DNA of 49,600 nt from assembly GCF_001999305.1 (NCBI RefSeq), contig NZ_MLHQ01000006.1, forward strand, positions 1 to 49,600, in the 5' to 3' direction. The notes under the pieces were generated by a model. It saw only the letters and a list, made by a program, of their open reading frames with translations, was not told where the DNA came from and made no database searches. The position numbers and the translations under genes are program-made. This document shows, in pieces, positions 20,681 through 30,252 of the stretch. Position 1 is the first letter of the stretch; each line of letters opens with the position of its first letter. The DNA comes from Rodentibacter myodis. Its GTDB lineage: Bacteria; Pseudomonadota; Gammaproteobacteria; Enterobacterales; Pasteurellaceae.

Positions 20681-21568
20681 TTAAAGCGTTTTTAATTGAC
20701 CCGTAATTCTGCACCATTCTTCACGAACGGCGACAGGTGCGAGGTTAAACGTTTGCGCATAAGCATCGCATACCGATTTCGCTTGGTTTTCTAAAATACC
20801 GGATAATCCCAACTCACCATTTTCTTTTACCAACCGACTAATTACCGGATAAAGTTCTTTCAACGGGCCGGCAAGAATATTGGCCACCACGACATCCGCT
20901 TTGAGATCGGCAGGTTTTTCATCGGAAAGGAATAACTGTAAACGATCGGCAACGCCGTTTTGCTCTGCATTGTTGCGACTGGCAAGAATTGCTTGCGGAT
21001 CAATATCAATGCCAATGGCACTTTTCGCACCTAATTTTAAAGCGGCAATGGCTAAAATACCGGAACCACAACCGAAATCAATCACGGTTTTACCGGTCAA
21101 ATCCAATCCATCCAACCATTCCAAACAAAGTGCGGTTGTCGGATGAGTGCCTGTTCCGAAAGCCAAACCGGGATCGAGCATTACATTTACCGCATTTTCA
21201 TCCGGCACTTCACGCCAACTTGGGCAAATCCACAAGCGTTTACCGAATTGCATTGGATGAAAATTATCCATCCATTCACGCTCCCAATCCTTATCTTCAA
21301 TTTGTTCGATTTTATAAGCCGTGTTCTCATCTAAATGCCCGGCTTGTTTGAGCAACGCCACGATTTCCGCCATATCCGTTTCCGCATCAAATAAGGCGAT
21401 AACGTCCGTATTTCCCCAAAGGCGGGTCTCCCCCGGTAGGGGTTCAAAAATTGGGGTGTCTTGGCTGTCCATAAATGTTACGGAAACCGAGCCGATTTCC
21501 TCTAAAAAATCACTGATATTTTCTGCTTTTTCATTGGTGCTATTTAAGCGAATTTGAATCCAAGCCAT
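20681..21568 (-). CDS. prmA: Ribosomal protein L11 methyltransferase
   Basis: The 295-residue protein trimethylates ribosomal protein L11. The N-terminal recognition domain starts [20 protein letters not shown]. The methyltransferase domain has [14 protein letters not shown] and the AdoMet motif [20 protein letters not shown] near residues 160-180, then [10 protein letters not shown]. It lies upstream of dusB-fis, separated by 147 bases with a separate promoter, an order also found in H. influenzae and E. coli. Its substrate L11 is encoded at 7.7 kb. Confidence 0.96.
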   Translation of the reverse strand: MAWIQIRLNSTNEKAENISDFLEEIGSVSVTFMDSQDTPIFEPLPGETRLWGNTDVIALFDAETDMAEIVALLKQAGHLDENTAYKIEQIEDKDWEREWMDNFHPMQFGKRLWICPSWREVPDENAVNVMLDPGLAFGTGTHPTTALCLEWLDGLDLTGKTVIDFGCGSGILAIAALKLGAKSAIGIDIDPQAILASRNNAEQNGVADRLQLFLSDEKPADLKADVVVANILAGPLKELYPVISRLVKENGELGLSGILENQAKSVCDAYAQTFNLAPVAVREEWCRITGQLKTL

Positions 21569-21601
21569 ATGTTTTCCTTCATTTCATAAAAGTGGTGAAT
21601 A

Positions 21602-22474
21602 TTATACTGACTTTTTTAAAAATTTTGGCAGTAATGTCGAGCCTAATGTCGCAAGCATAATGATGGTGATGCCAAGTGCGGTAGAAAATGAGAGCATTTC
21701 GCCAAGCAATAGTACAGCGAATAAAATCCCAAATAGCGGTTCAAGTGAAACCAGAATGCCGGAAAGATTTGCATCGACACTATTTAAACCTTTATTCCAG
21801 AGCCAATAAGCCAGCCAGCTACATCCGATAGCAAGATAAAATAGCCCGGTAATGCCATAGCCATTTAAATCAATATTCCAGTTTTCGGTTAGAAGTAATG
21901 TGAAAGGAAGTGTGGTTATTGAACCTAATACAATGGTAGTTGCGGTATAGGCTTCGGTGGAAACGTTGGCGATCACCGATTGTGTCCAACGCAATACACA
22001 GGCAAATATCACACCGGCAGCCAGTACCAACAGGCAACCGAGTAGGCTGATTTCATTAATGCCTTCGTGGTGTTGTCCGCCATTAATCATTACCGCAACC
22101 CCCAAAAATGCCATTGCGCCGAACAACCAGTGAAACCATTTCGCCCTATCTTTGAAAAAGAAATGACCAATAAATACGACGAGCAATGGTTCAAGCCCTA
22201 TCATCGTTACTGCACTAGAGGCGGAGGTGTATTTTAACCCAATGAATTGCAATAAAAACACGGCTGTGTAATTGAAAAAGGCAAGCCACCACAGTTGTTT
22301 ACGCATTGGTTTATTAATTTTTTTCCAACGGCGTAAAAATAATGGCATTACCAATATCATTGCAATGAATAACCGTGCCTGAACCACCAGAACAGGATCC
22401 ATCATTGAATAGGTAAATTTGGCAGCGATTAATGAGCTACTCCAAAGAAGAAGGGCAATAACTTGGTAGATCAT
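21602..22474 (-). CDS. DMT-superfamily (EamA) transporter
   Basis: The 290-residue membrane protein has about ten hydrophobic segments arranged as two EamA repeats (about residues 3-135 and 145-285). The second ends with the VSLEPLFGILFAVLLLGE segment typical of the family. Such proteins usually export metabolites or amino acids from the cytoplasm; the substrate cannot be predicted. The equivalent gene lies between panF and prmA in H. influenzae. It is 33 bases from the end of prmA on the same strand and may be co-transcribed with it, upstream. Confidence 0.85.
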   Translation of the reverse strand: MIYQVIALLLWSSSLIAAKFTYSMMDPVLVVQARLFIAMILVMPLFLRRWKKINKPMRKQLWWLAFFNYTAVFLLQFIGLKYTSASSAVTMIGLEPLLVVFIGHFFFKDRAKWFHWLFGAMAFLGVAVMINGGQHHEGINEISLLGCLLVLAAGVIFACVLRWTQSVIANVSTEAYTATTIVLGSITTLPFTLLLTENWNIDLNGYGITGLFYLAIGCSWLAYWLWNKGLNSVDANLSGILVSLEPLFGILFAVLLLGEMLSFSTALGITIIMLATLGSTLLPKFLKKSV

Positions 22475-22784
22475 AGTAATTCCATTATTGTGTTCATCTT
22501 ACTTCCCGTCATCCATAAATAAGGGAATATACTAAAAGTGAAATTGTCGAAACGACATACCGGTGTTGGCAATATTAACTCATAAGAATTGTTTATTTGG
22601 GTTGCATTATTAAAAAATACGCCAAATTTTGACCGCACTTTTTTGTAAAATCCAAAATATAGAGACACTACACCGGCGTCTTTATATTAACTATTGAACT
22701 TTTGATACAGATGCAAAGCATCACATTCTTACTGATAGCGATGTTGGTTTTGTGTGTTTACGGCATAATACCTTAAAAGTGCGG
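22475..22784. other. Intergenic stretch of 310 bases between the DMT gene and panF
   Basis: I see no credible gene. The stretch holds an uptake signal near 22631 (ACCGCACTT), another at the panF stop near 22777, and a short perfect hairpin GATGC-AAA-GCATC at 22710-22722 without a T run. A promoter for the DMT gene should lie at its left end. Confidence 0.6.
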
Positions 22785-24227
22785 TCATTTTTTCTCAATT
22801 TTTTCGAGTCGGCGTTCGCCCCATTTATTACCGATTAAAAACGCCATTAAGCCGAATACCAATGCCGGTACGATCTGGTGAAATCCGAGTAATTTCACAC
22901 CCAATTGAGTGAGTAAAATATAGCTCCCTAACCCGATAATCATTGAACTTAACGCACCATAGGCATTGGCTTTGTCCCAATAAATGCCCAATACAATCAC
23001 CCAAAGAAAGGCGGCTTCCAATCCACCAAAAGCAAACAGGTTTAACCAAATGATCATCTCGGGCGGATTGAGGGCAGCGATGATTAACAGAGCAGTCAAA
23101 ATCAAGGTGATGAGGGAAGAAATATAGCTGATTTTTTTCTCGTTTTTTGCTGCATCCGGTTTGGCGGAAAGGTATAAGTCTTTCACGAAAATGGAGGAAG
23201 ATTGAATGAGTTGCGCATCAATGGTGGACATAATGGCAGACATCGGTGCGGCTAAGAAAATCCCTGCAACAATTGGTGGAAGTACCTGTAACATTAATGT
23301 TGGGATCACCTGATCGGCAATGGTTAAATCAGGAATAATGGCACGTCCTAATGCGCCGGAGAGGTGCATTCCGAACATAATCAGCGAAAGTACGATAGTC
23401 CCGATTAACATCCCCCGATGAAGGGCTTTGCTGTCTTTAAATGCCATACAACGCACCGCTGTATGCGGTAAACCCACCACACCGAAACACACCAGCACCC
23501 AAAATGAAGCCATAAATTGAAAACCAAGCATATCGTTCGGGCCGTAAGGACTGACTAACGCAGGATCAATTTCAGTTAATTTATTGACCGCACTTTCCAC
23601 ACCGCCAAGGGCATAAATGGTGCCACCAAGTAAAATCAACGTGCCGAAAATCATTACGGTGCCTTGAATGGTATCCGTCAATACCACCGCACGAAAACCG
23701 CCGATAAAGGTATAAATTCCCACGGTTAGGGCAAAAAGCAAGAGGGCTTGTGTATAGGAAATACCGATTGTGGTTTCCAGTAAACGCGCGCCACCGATAA
23801 ATTGCACCGTCATCGCTGCAAAAAAGGCGAGCAATAAGGCAAGACTTGCGATCCAAACCAAGTATTTGTTTTTGTAACGATAAAGAAAGAGATCGTTAAT
23901 CGTAAGTGCATTGGTTTCACGGGATAGTAAGGCGAATTTTTTACCGAGTGCGCCTAGGGCAAGCCATACCGCCGGTACTTGAATCATCGCTAGCAATACC
24001 CAGCCCAATCCATATTTATAAGCCGCTCCCGGCCCTCCCACAAATGAGCTAGCACTGGCGTAAGTAGAAGCAGTTGTCATCGCAAGGACAAAACCGGTCA
24101 TTGAGCGATTACCCATATAGTATTCGGTTAAAAAATCACCTTTTGTGCGTTTAATATAAGCATAAATTGCCGCGCCAAAAACAAAGGTGAGATAGATAAT
24201 TAAGGGCAGAATAATACCGAGATTCAT
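22785..24227 (-). CDS. panF: Sodium/pantothenate symporter
   Basis: The 480-residue protein is a sodium:solute symporter with about 13 membrane segments. Landmarks are GNRSMTGFVLAMTTASTYASASSF near residues 40-64, GFRAVVLTDTIQG near 177-189 and SAIMSTIDAQLIQSSS near 325-340. It imports pantothenate, the coenzyme A precursor, with sodium. It overlaps yhdT by four bases, the classic yhdT-panF pair. Its stop codon lies inside an uptake signal. The assignment rests on sequence pattern and the yhdT partner. Confidence 0.93.
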   Translation of the reverse strand: MNLGIILPLIIYLTFVFGAAIYAYIKRTKGDFLTEYYMGNRSMTGFVLAMTTASTYASASSFVGGPGAAYKYGLGWVLLAMIQVPAVWLALGALGKKFALLSRETNALTINDLFLYRYKNKYLVWIASLALLLAFFAAMTVQFIGGARLLETTIGISYTQALLLFALTVGIYTFIGGFRAVVLTDTIQGTVMIFGTLILLGGTIYALGGVESAVNKLTEIDPALVSPYGPNDMLGFQFMASFWVLVCFGVVGLPHTAVRCMAFKDSKALHRGMLIGTIVLSLIMFGMHLSGALGRAIIPDLTIADQVIPTLMLQVLPPIVAGIFLAAPMSAIMSTIDAQLIQSSSIFVKDLYLSAKPDAAKNEKKISYISSLITLILTALLIIAALNPPEMIIWLNLFAFGGLEAAFLWVIVLGIYWDKANAYGALSSMIIGLGSYILLTQLGVKLLGFHQIVPALVFGLMAFLIGNKWGERRLEKIEKK

Positions 24228-24481
24228 TGGTTATCCTCCCGATCTTTTACTTCAAGAGAAATATCTTGATATACGATTTTGATTATCCAATACCCAATGA
24301 CAATAAATAAAATCGGCAGATAAATGCAGGAAAGCTCAAACCAAAGTGGAAAACCGATCGGGCCCACAGTCTCTTTTGGTAAATAAGCACATAAGCACCA
24401 ACCAATGACATATAGGACGGTTAAACCCAATGCCCATCGTGCTTCTTTGGCGGCTTGTTTGTATCGTTGTGTTAACGTCAT
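24224..24481 (-). CDS. yhdT: YhdT family small membrane protein
   Basis: The 85-residue protein has two hydrophobic helices (about residues 16-34 and 47-68) with the LPKETVGPIGFPLWFELSCIYLPI segment, split here by a short loop, typical of the YhdT family (DUF997). Its gene precedes panF almost universally and overlaps it by four bases here. It is probably an accessory or stability factor of the pantothenate symporter, but no biochemical role is established. Confidence 0.88.
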   Translation of the reverse strand: MTLTQRYKQAAKEARWALGLTVLYVIGWCLCAYLPKETVGPIGFPLWFELSCIYLPILFIVIGYWIIKIVYQDISLEVKDREDNQ

Positions 24482-24514
24482 AATGTTCCTAGAATATTTT
24501 GTTTGTTTTCTTAC

Positions 24515-24557
24515 AAAAATGCGGTCAAAAATTCATAAGATTTTTTGACCGCACTTT
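24515..24557 (-). terminator. Terminator of efp made of an inverted uptake-signal pair
   Basis: AAATGCGGTCAAAAA (24517-24531) pairs with TTTTTGACCGCACTT (24542-24556) with one mismatch, because the left arm carries a one-base variant of the signal (ATGCGGT). On the minus strand a short T run follows. Confidence 0.75.
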
Positions 24558-24579
24558 GTCGCTTTGTTCCTTAACGAAA

Positions 24580-25146
24580 TTATTTTACACGAGCCACATA
24601 TTCACCGGAGCGGGTATCAACACGGATCACTTCACCAATTTGAACGAAGAGTGGTACTTTCACCACGGCACCGGTACTTAAAGTTGCCGGTTTTCCGCCG
24701 GTACCTGCCGTATCCCCTTTTAAGCCCGGATCGGTATCCACGATTTCTAATTCTACAAAGTTTGGTGGTGTGACGGTGATTGGTGCGCCATTCCATAAGG
24801 TGACGATACAATCTGCTTGGTCTAATAACCATTTTTCTGCATCACCCACGGCTTTGGCATCTGCCGAATATTGCTCGAAGGTTTCAGGGTGCATAAAGTA
24901 CCAGAACGCATCGTCTTTGTATGAATAGGTTAAGTTAAGATCCATTACATCCGCCGCTTCAACGGAAGTACCGGATTTGAAGTTTACATCTAATACTTTG
25001 CCTGAAATTAATTTACGAATACGGGTGCGGGTGAATGCTTGACCTTTCCCCGGTTTAACAAATTCGTTTTCAACGATGACGCAAGGTTCACCGTCTTGCA
25101 TAAATTTTAGACCCGGTTTGAAATCACTGGTAGTATATGTAGCCAT
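24580..25146 (-). CDS. efp: Translation elongation factor P
   Basis: The 188-residue protein rescues ribosomes stalled at polyproline stretches. Three beta-barrel domains are evident from its length and the motifs [18 protein letters not shown] (domain I), ENEFVKP and [20 protein letters not shown] (domain III). Lys34 in PGKGQ is the residue modified by beta-lysylation. The enzyme EpmB for that pathway is encoded divergently only 37 bases away, so modification is expected. Confidence 0.97.
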   Translation of the reverse strand: MATYTTSDFKPGLKFMQDGEPCVIVENEFVKPGKGQAFTRTRIRKLISGKVLDVNFKSGTSVEAADVMDLNLTYSYKDDAFWYFMHPETFEQYSADAKAVGDAEKWLLDQADCIVTLWNGAPITVTPPNFVELEIVDTDPGLKGDTAGTGGKPATLSTGAVVKVPLFVQIGEVIRVDTRSGEYVARVK

Positions 25147-25183
25147 ATTTAAAATATCCTAAAAAATAGAGATGGTTTGAAAA

Positions 25184-26200
25184 GTGCGTATTTTAACCCA
25201 AGATCCCGCCGTTAGAGAAGAACAAAATTGGCTTGATATTCTGAAAAATGCGATTTCTGATCCGAAATTGTTGCTAAAAACCTTAAATTTACCGGAACAA
25301 GATTTTAAACAGGCATTAAATGCCCGCAAACTGTTTGCCCTTCGTGTGCCGCAGCCTTTTGTGGCGAAAATGGAAAAAGGTAATCCCAATGATCCGCTTT
25401 TTTTGCAAGTGATGTGTTCTGAACAGGAATTTGTGCAAACGGAAGGGTTTACCACCGATCCTTTGCAGGAACAAAATGCCAATACCGTTCCCAATATTTT
25501 GCATAAATATCAAAACCGTCTGCTTTTTATGCTGAAAGGTGGCTGTGCGGTGAATTGTCGCTACTGTTTCCGCCGCCATTTCCCTTACGATGAAAATCCG
25601 GGGAACAAAAAAAGTTGGCAGCTGGCGTTGGATTATATTGCCGCACATCCTGAAATCGAAGAAGTGATTTTTTCCGGCGGCGATCCCTTAATGGCGAAAG
25701 ATGAGGAATTGGAATGGCTGATAAAACGCCTTGAAAATCTACCGCACTTGCAACGTTTACGCATTCACACCCGTTTACCGGTGGTGATCCCTCAACGCAT
25801 TACCGATAAATTTTGCAGGCTATTGGCAGAAAGTCGTTTCAATACGGTGTTGGTGAGCCACATTAATCATCCGAATGAAATAGATGAAAACTTTGCACAG
25901 GCAATGCAAAAACTTAAAACCGCAAATGTGACGCTACTTAATCAATCTGTCCTGTTGAAAGGCGTGAATAATAATGCAAGGGTGCTGAAAACCTTGAGCG
26001 ATAAATTATTTCAAATTGGCATTTTGCCTTATTACCTGCATTTGTTTGATAAAGTGCAGGGCGCGAGCCATTTCTTTATTGATGATAAACAGGCATTGAT
26101 TTTGTATAAAGAACTGCAATCGATCACCTCCGGTTATTTAGTGCCAAAACTGGCACGGGAAATCGCCGGTGAACCAAATAAGACTTTATACGCCGAATAA
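25184..26200 (+). CDS. epmB: EF-P-(R)-beta-lysylation protein EpmB (lysine 2,3-aminomutase)
   Basis: The 338-residue radical-SAM enzyme converts L-alpha-lysine to (R)-beta-lysine, which EpmA attaches to EF-P. The iron-sulfur cysteines are Cys121, Cys125 and Cys128 (CAVNCRYC). Further landmarks are EEVIFSGGDPLMAKDEELEW and LVSHINHPNEI. The start is a GTG at 25184 that lies within an uptake-signal-like string (AAAGTGCGTA). No in-frame ATG lies nearby, because the upstream ATG at 25172 meets a stop two codons on. It is divergent from its target efp. Confidence 0.95.
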   Translation: MRILTQDPAVREEQNWLDILKNAISDPKLLLKTLNLPEQDFKQALNARKLFALRVPQPFVAKMEKGNPNDPLFLQVMCSEQEFVQTEGFTTDPLQEQNANTVPNILHKYQNRLLFMLKGGCAVNCRYCFRRHFPYDENPGNKKSWQLALDYIAAHPEIEEVIFSGGDPLMAKDEELEWLIKRLENLPHLQRLRIHTRLPVVIPQRITDKFCRLLAESRFNTVLVSHINHPNEIDENFAQAMQKLKTANVTLLNQSVLLKGVNNNARVLKTLSDKLFQIGILPYYLHLFDKVQGASHFFIDDKQALILYKELQSITSGYLVPKLAREIAGEPNKTLYAE

Positions 26201-26292
26201 GATCCGATAAAATACGCGCGATTTTTTCACCGCACTTTTGTGCTTGGCGATAAGAACAAAAACTGCCAATTATTATTAACTGAGGTAATTCT

Positions 26293-27705
26293 GTGAATTC
26301 TATGAATAACAATCAATCAAACGAAAATAAATCTCAAAATGAGCTGGATCTTGGTCTTAACCAAACGGATTCGGTCATTCCTCGAAAAGTGGTTCAGCAC
26401 AGCGAATCTTTCTTGGATAAAGCAAAAGGCTTGACCGGTTTATTCGGCCGTAAAACGCAACCCGAAACCCAATTCCACGTACGTAAAGAGCCGACTTTTG
26501 GCGAAAATACGGTGGCACAAGAACCACTTCAACCAACCCAGCAACCGACTTTTATTAGCGAACCAAAATCAACGGTAGAAAACATTGCACAAGAAGTGGA
26601 AGAAGCCGTTGTTTCCACTGCCGAAAGCGTGGAAAACAAAGTAGAAGAAAACGTAGAACAAGTGGCAGAAACTGCCTCTTCCGTGACTGAACAGGCAAAA
26701 GAAACCTTGGCGGCAGGCGCAACGGCAGCGACTGCGTCATTAAAACGACCTGAAAAATGGAAAATTCTCCAAATTTTACCGGAAAAACATCGCCGCTTAT
26801 TTATTGCCATTTTGGCATTGGTGTTGTTATTAATTATTTTCTTTGCGTTAAAACCAAACTCCGATACAGTGGAATCCTTTGAGTTGCAAAACAGCAATGA
26901 AATTCCGGTGCAATTCCAATCGTTAGATCAATCACAACCGGTTGAAACCACCGTGTTGGATAATATTGCGGCACAACAGGATAGCCCACCGGTTGCCGAG
27001 CAACCTGTTCAAACGGAATCTGTATCCTCCGAGCCGGCTAAAATGGAATATTTAGGTGACGGGCAAAAAGATGAGGCGAAAGCCCCTGAAATGCCTGCCG
27101 CACCGGTTCAAACCGTACAACAAGAAGCTGCCCCGCAACCAATGCCGGTTGCACCTGCGCCGGTTCGTCAAGAATCCGTGAGAAAGGCTGCAGTTACACA
27201 AGAAACGGTAAAACCTGCGCCACCTGTGGTTGAACGCCGTCAGGATAAAGTGAAAACCGTAAGCCAAGAACACAAAGTGCAAAAAGTGGTGCAAAAAACA
27301 GCCCCTGTTGCGAAAACAACCAAAGCGGAAGCTGCACCAAAAGTATCTGCCCAAGAAGCAAAAGCGGTCGCGAAAAATGAACGTAAAGTTCAAATTGTGG
27401 AAGCCAAACCGGCAGGAAGTAGCAAAGCGGTAACCTCTTCTACTTCATCAGCAGGGACAAGTAAAACTTTAACTGTGCCGCAAGGTGTGTCTTTAATGCA
27501 GGTGTTCCGTGATAATCAGTTAAATATTTCGGATGTAAATGCAATGACAAAAGCAAATGGTGCAGGAAATACCTTGAGCAATTTCAAACCGGGTGATAAA
27601 GTTCAGGTTTCTGTGAATGCACAAGGACGTGTAAGCGAACTCCGTCTGTCAAACGGTGCAAAATTTGTCCGTCAGGCTGATGGTTCGTATCAATTCAGAA
27701 AATAA
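26293..27705 (+). CDS. oapA: Opacity-associated protein OapA
   Basis: The 470-residue protein has an N-terminal cytoplasmic part rich in Gln and Glu, one membrane helix near residues 172-190 (LFIAILALVLLLIIFFAL), a long Pro/Ala/Lys/Val-rich linker (about 230-390) and a C-terminal LysM-like OapA domain (about 392-470, PQGVSLMQVFRDNQLNISD to GDKVQVSV). OapA affects colony opacity and epithelial adherence in H. influenzae; the fold suggests peptidoglycan binding in the periplasm. A GTG at 26293 lies six bases after TGAGGT and is preferred over the ATG at 26302. Ala/Glu-rich low complexity is typical. Confidence 0.9.
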   Translation: MNSMNNNQSNENKSQNELDLGLNQTDSVIPRKVVQHSESFLDKAKGLTGLFGRKTQPETQFHVRKEPTFGENTVAQEPLQPTQQPTFISEPKSTVENIAQEVEEAVVSTAESVENKVEENVEQVAETASSVTEQAKETLAAGATAATASLKRPEKWKILQILPEKHRRLFIAILALVLLLIIFFALKPNSDTVESFELQNSNEIPVQFQSLDQSQPVETTVLDNIAAQQDSPPVAEQPVQTESVSSEPAKMEYLGDGQKDEAKAPEMPAAPVQTVQQEAAPQPMPVAPAPVRQESVRKAAVTQETVKPAPPVVERRQDKVKTVSQEHKVQKVVQKTAPVAKTTKAEAAPKVSAQEAKAVAKNERKVQIVEAKPAGSSKAVTSSTSSAGTSKTLTVPQGVSLMQVFRDNQLNISDVNAMTKANGAGNTLSNFKPGDKVQVSVNAQGRVSELRLSNGAKFVRQADGSYQFRK

Positions 27706-27708
27706 TTT

Positions 27709-27731
27709 AAGGGCGATTTTTCGCCCTTTTT
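27709..27731 (+). terminator. Hairpin terminator between oapA and oapB
   Basis: AAGGGCGA (27709-27716) pairs with TCGCCCTT (27721-27728) and a T run follows. It should reduce oapB expression from the oapA message. Confidence 0.85.
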
Positions 27732-27744
27732 ATCATTTAAAACT

Positions 27745-28146
27745 ATGCTAAAAAAAACATTGCTTATTTCAACCGCACTTTTGATAGGCGGTTGTTCGCA
27801 AAATGCCTTATTAGAAAAGCCACAACCGCAAAAAATGACGGTAGAAAAAGTGGATAAAGCCTCGCAAAAAGGGGCGGCGAAGTTGTATCTCTGCAAAGAC
27901 GATAAAAAAGTTAGCGTGGTACATAGTACACAAAAGAAAAATAAGAAAACCCTCAAACGTGTTACCGTTACTTTTAATGAAGTGACGGAACGACTAACTA
28001 TGGTGATTTCCGAACGGGGGAATAACTATGGCAATATCCGTTGGACGTGGCAGGAACGTGAGGATCTCAGCACCTTAAAAACCAGTGTGGGCGTGATTTT
28101 AGCGGAACAGTGCGTGCTGAAAGAGTCCGAGTTATTGGAAAAATAA
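27745..28146 (+). CDS. oapB: Outer-membrane lipoprotein OapB, MliC-like
   Basis: The 133-residue protein has a lipoprotein signal peptide ending in LIGGC (Cys17). The mature part shows a YLCKDDKKVSVVHS strand, WTWQERE, and a C-terminal AEQC. Two cysteines enclosing a WxW region resemble the MliC family of C-type lysozyme inhibitors. In H. influenzae oapB follows oapA and precedes recO, as here; recO begins four bases after this stop. The name rests on position and remembered similarity; the lysozyme-inhibitor role is inference. Confidence 0.75.
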   Translation: MLKKTLLISTALLIGGCSQNALLEKPQPQKMTVEKVDKASQKGAAKLYLCKDDKKVSVVHSTQKKNKKTLKRVTVTFNEVTERLTMVISERGNNYGNIRWTWQEREDLSTLKTSVGVILAEQCVLKESELLEK

Positions 28147-28149
28147 TCC

Positions 28150-28860
28150 GTGCAAACCGAACTGCAACGTGGCTTTGTGTTACATCGCCGTCCTTACAGC
28201 GAAACCAGTCTATTAGTGGATTTGTTCACTGAAGAAAGCGGTCGTTTGACTGTGATTGCCAAGGGGGCGCGTGCTAAACGCTCGGCGTGGAAATCGGTAT
28301 TGCAACCTTTCACTCCCCTCTTATTGCGTTGGAGCGGTAAAAGCAGCCTAAAAACCCTCACGAAAGCCGAACCTGCCGCCATCACCTTGCCTTTGCAACA
28401 AATTGCCCTTTACAGCGGTTTTTATGTGAATGAATTGATTACAAGGGTGATTGAACCGGAAACCACAAACCCGCAATTATTTCAACATTATTTAAAATGT
28501 TTAACCGGACTGGCGACCGAACCCAATGTAGAACCTAGCTTGCGTTTGTTTGAATTTAATTTGCTGCAAATATTGGGCTATGGGGTGGATTTTTTACATT
28601 GTGCCGGCTCAGGCGAACCGGTGGATGCGGCAATGACTTATCGTTATCGCGAAGAAAAAGGCTTTATCGCCTCATTGGTGAAAGATAACTTCACCTTTTA
28701 TGGGCGTGATCTGATCGCCTTTGAAGCCCTCGATTTTTCCGATGAAGCCGTCCGTCAGGCGGCAAAGCGTTTTACCCGTATTGCATTAAAACCCTATCTT
28801 GGCGATAAACCGCTGAAAAGTCGGGAATTATTTACTCAAAATATCTTATTTCTTAAATAA
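28150..28860 (+). CDS. recO: DNA repair protein RecO
   Basis: The 236-residue protein acts in RecFOR-dependent loading of RecA on gapped DNA. It has the N-terminal OB fold ([38 protein letters not shown] region, residues 6-43) and a helical C-terminal domain. The start is a GTG four bases after the oapB stop. Its stop overlaps the rlmD start by one base (TAATG), implying coupled translation. Confidence 0.94.
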   Translation: MQTELQRGFVLHRRPYSETSLLVDLFTEESGRLTVIAKGARAKRSAWKSVLQPFTPLLLRWSGKSSLKTLTKAEPAAITLPLQQIALYSGFYVNELITRVIEPETTNPQLFQHYLKCLTGLATEPNVEPSLRLFEFNLLQILGYGVDFLHCAGSGEPVDAAMTYRYREEKGFIASLVKDNFTFYGRDLIAFEALDFSDEAVRQAAKRFTRIALKPYLGDKPLKSRELFTQNILFLK

Positions 28861-30176
28861 TGGCACTTCTTTACACTCAACAGAAAAAAACAAAAGCCCC
28901 ACAAAAAATAATAGCCGACATTCAAGCATTGGATTATCAAGGGCTGGGTGTGGCGAAAATAAAGGGCAAAACTTGGTTTATCGAAAACGCCTTGCCACAA
29001 GAAACGGTGGAATGTTCCGTCATTGAAGACAAAAGCCGATATGGCAGGGCGATTGCTAAAAAATGGTTAAACCGAAGCGAACAACGTGTTGAACCGCATT
29101 GTATTTATTATGCTCAGTGTGGCGGTTGTCAGGCACAGCACATCCCAATTGAAATGCAACGGGAAGCCAAGCAAACCGCCTTGTTTAAACGGCTAAGCAA
29201 ACTTCAAACCGAAGCGATTGATTTTCAGCCGATGATTTGTGGTGAACCTTGGGGCTATCGCCGCCGAGTGCGATTGAGCTTAGGGTTTAATCTGAAAACC
29301 AAAGAGCTTGAAATGGGCTTTCGGCGGAAAAATTCTAACGAGCTTATTGCCATTCAATCTTGTGACGTGGCAGAACCCGTCATCAATCATTTGTTGCCAA
29401 AATTGACCACACTTTTGCGTGATTATTCCACCCCAAAACAACTGGGGCATATTGAATTGGTTATGGCTGATAATGGCGTGGCGATGTTGTTACGTTATAA
29501 AGGAAATTTGAGCGAAACCGACCGCACTTTGTTGCTCAATTTTGCCGAACAGGAAGAGATAATGCTCTTTTTGCAAAGTGATGAGGAAATTGAACAATGT
29601 TCTGCACAAACGCCTTATTATCAATTCAAGAATGGCATAAGGCTACATTTTGATATTCGGGATTTTATTCAGGTTAATCGCCGGCTTAACGAAAAAATGG
29701 TGGAAACCGCATTAGATTGGCTGGATTTGCAACCAACGGATCACATATTAGATCTTTTCTGTGGAATGGGGAATTTTACCTTACCGCTCGCCAAACGGGT
29801 AAAAAGTGCGGTCGGCATTGAAGGTGTTTTTGAAATGGTGCAAAAAGCCAAGCAAAATGCCGAAGGAAATTGCCTCAATAATATTGAATTTTTCCAAGCA
29901 AATCTTGACCAATCTTTTGTCGATCAAGTTTGGGCGAAACAGTCTTTCAACAAAATCTTACTCGACCCACCACGCAGTGGAGCGGCTTTCGCGCTGAACG
30001 CCTTGTGCGCATTAAAAGCGGAAAAGATTTTGTATATTTCCTGTAATCCGGCAACCTTAGCGCGTGATGCGGAAATTTTACGGGACTTTGGTTACCGCAT
30101 TGAAAAGACTGCCGCGATTGATATGTTTCCTCATACAGGGCATTTAGAATCGATCACCTTATTTTCTGCAAAATAA
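28860..30176 (+). CDS. rlmD: 23S rRNA (uracil-1939) methyltransferase RlmD
   Basis: The 438-residue protein has an N-terminal TRAM domain (about residues 14-70) and an iron-sulfur cluster site (Cys81, Cys87, Cys90 in CIYYAQCGGC, plus the cysteine in QSCDVAE). The C-terminal AdoMet domain has ILDLFCGMGNFTLPLA, LDPPRSGA and the nucleophile motif YISCNPATLARD. It methylates U1939 of 23S rRNA. It lies between recO and relA, a conserved order in the family. Confidence 0.96.
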   Translation: MALLYTQQKKTKAPQKIIADIQALDYQGLGVAKIKGKTWFIENALPQETVECSVIEDKSRYGRAIAKKWLNRSEQRVEPHCIYYAQCGGCQAQHIPIEMQREAKQTALFKRLSKLQTEAIDFQPMICGEPWGYRRRVRLSLGFNLKTKELEMGFRRKNSNELIAIQSCDVAEPVINHLLPKLTTLLRDYSTPKQLGHIELVMADNGVAMLLRYKGNLSETDRTLLLNFAEQEEIMLFLQSDEEIEQCSAQTPYYQFKNGIRLHFDIRDFIQVNRRLNEKMVETALDWLDLQPTDHILDLFCGMGNFTLPLAKRVKSAVGIEGVFEMVQKAKQNAEGNCLNNIEFFQANLDQSFVDQVWAKQSFNKILLDPPRSGAAFALNALCALKAEKILYISCNPATLARDAEILRDFGYRIEKTAAIDMFPHTGHLESITLFSAK

Positions 30177-30206
30177 ATCGGCTATTCTGTTACAATAGCG
30201 GGTCTA

Positions 30207-30229
30207 AAGAGCGACCGGATGTCGCTCTT
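30207..30229 (+). terminator. Hairpin after rlmD
   Basis: AGAGCGAC (30208-30215) pairs with GTCGCTCT (30221-30228), with a five-base loop and a moderately T-rich tail. It probably ends the oapB-recO-rlmD message or reduces flow into relA. Confidence 0.6.
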
Positions 30230-30252
30230 ATTTTCATTAACCGGGAGGTATT

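Noticed and set aside
22471-22668. 65-codon minus-strand frame just upstream of the DMT transporter
   Set aside because: It overlaps the transporter start, spans non-coding DNA with an uptake signal, and shows no protein-like features or ribosome site.
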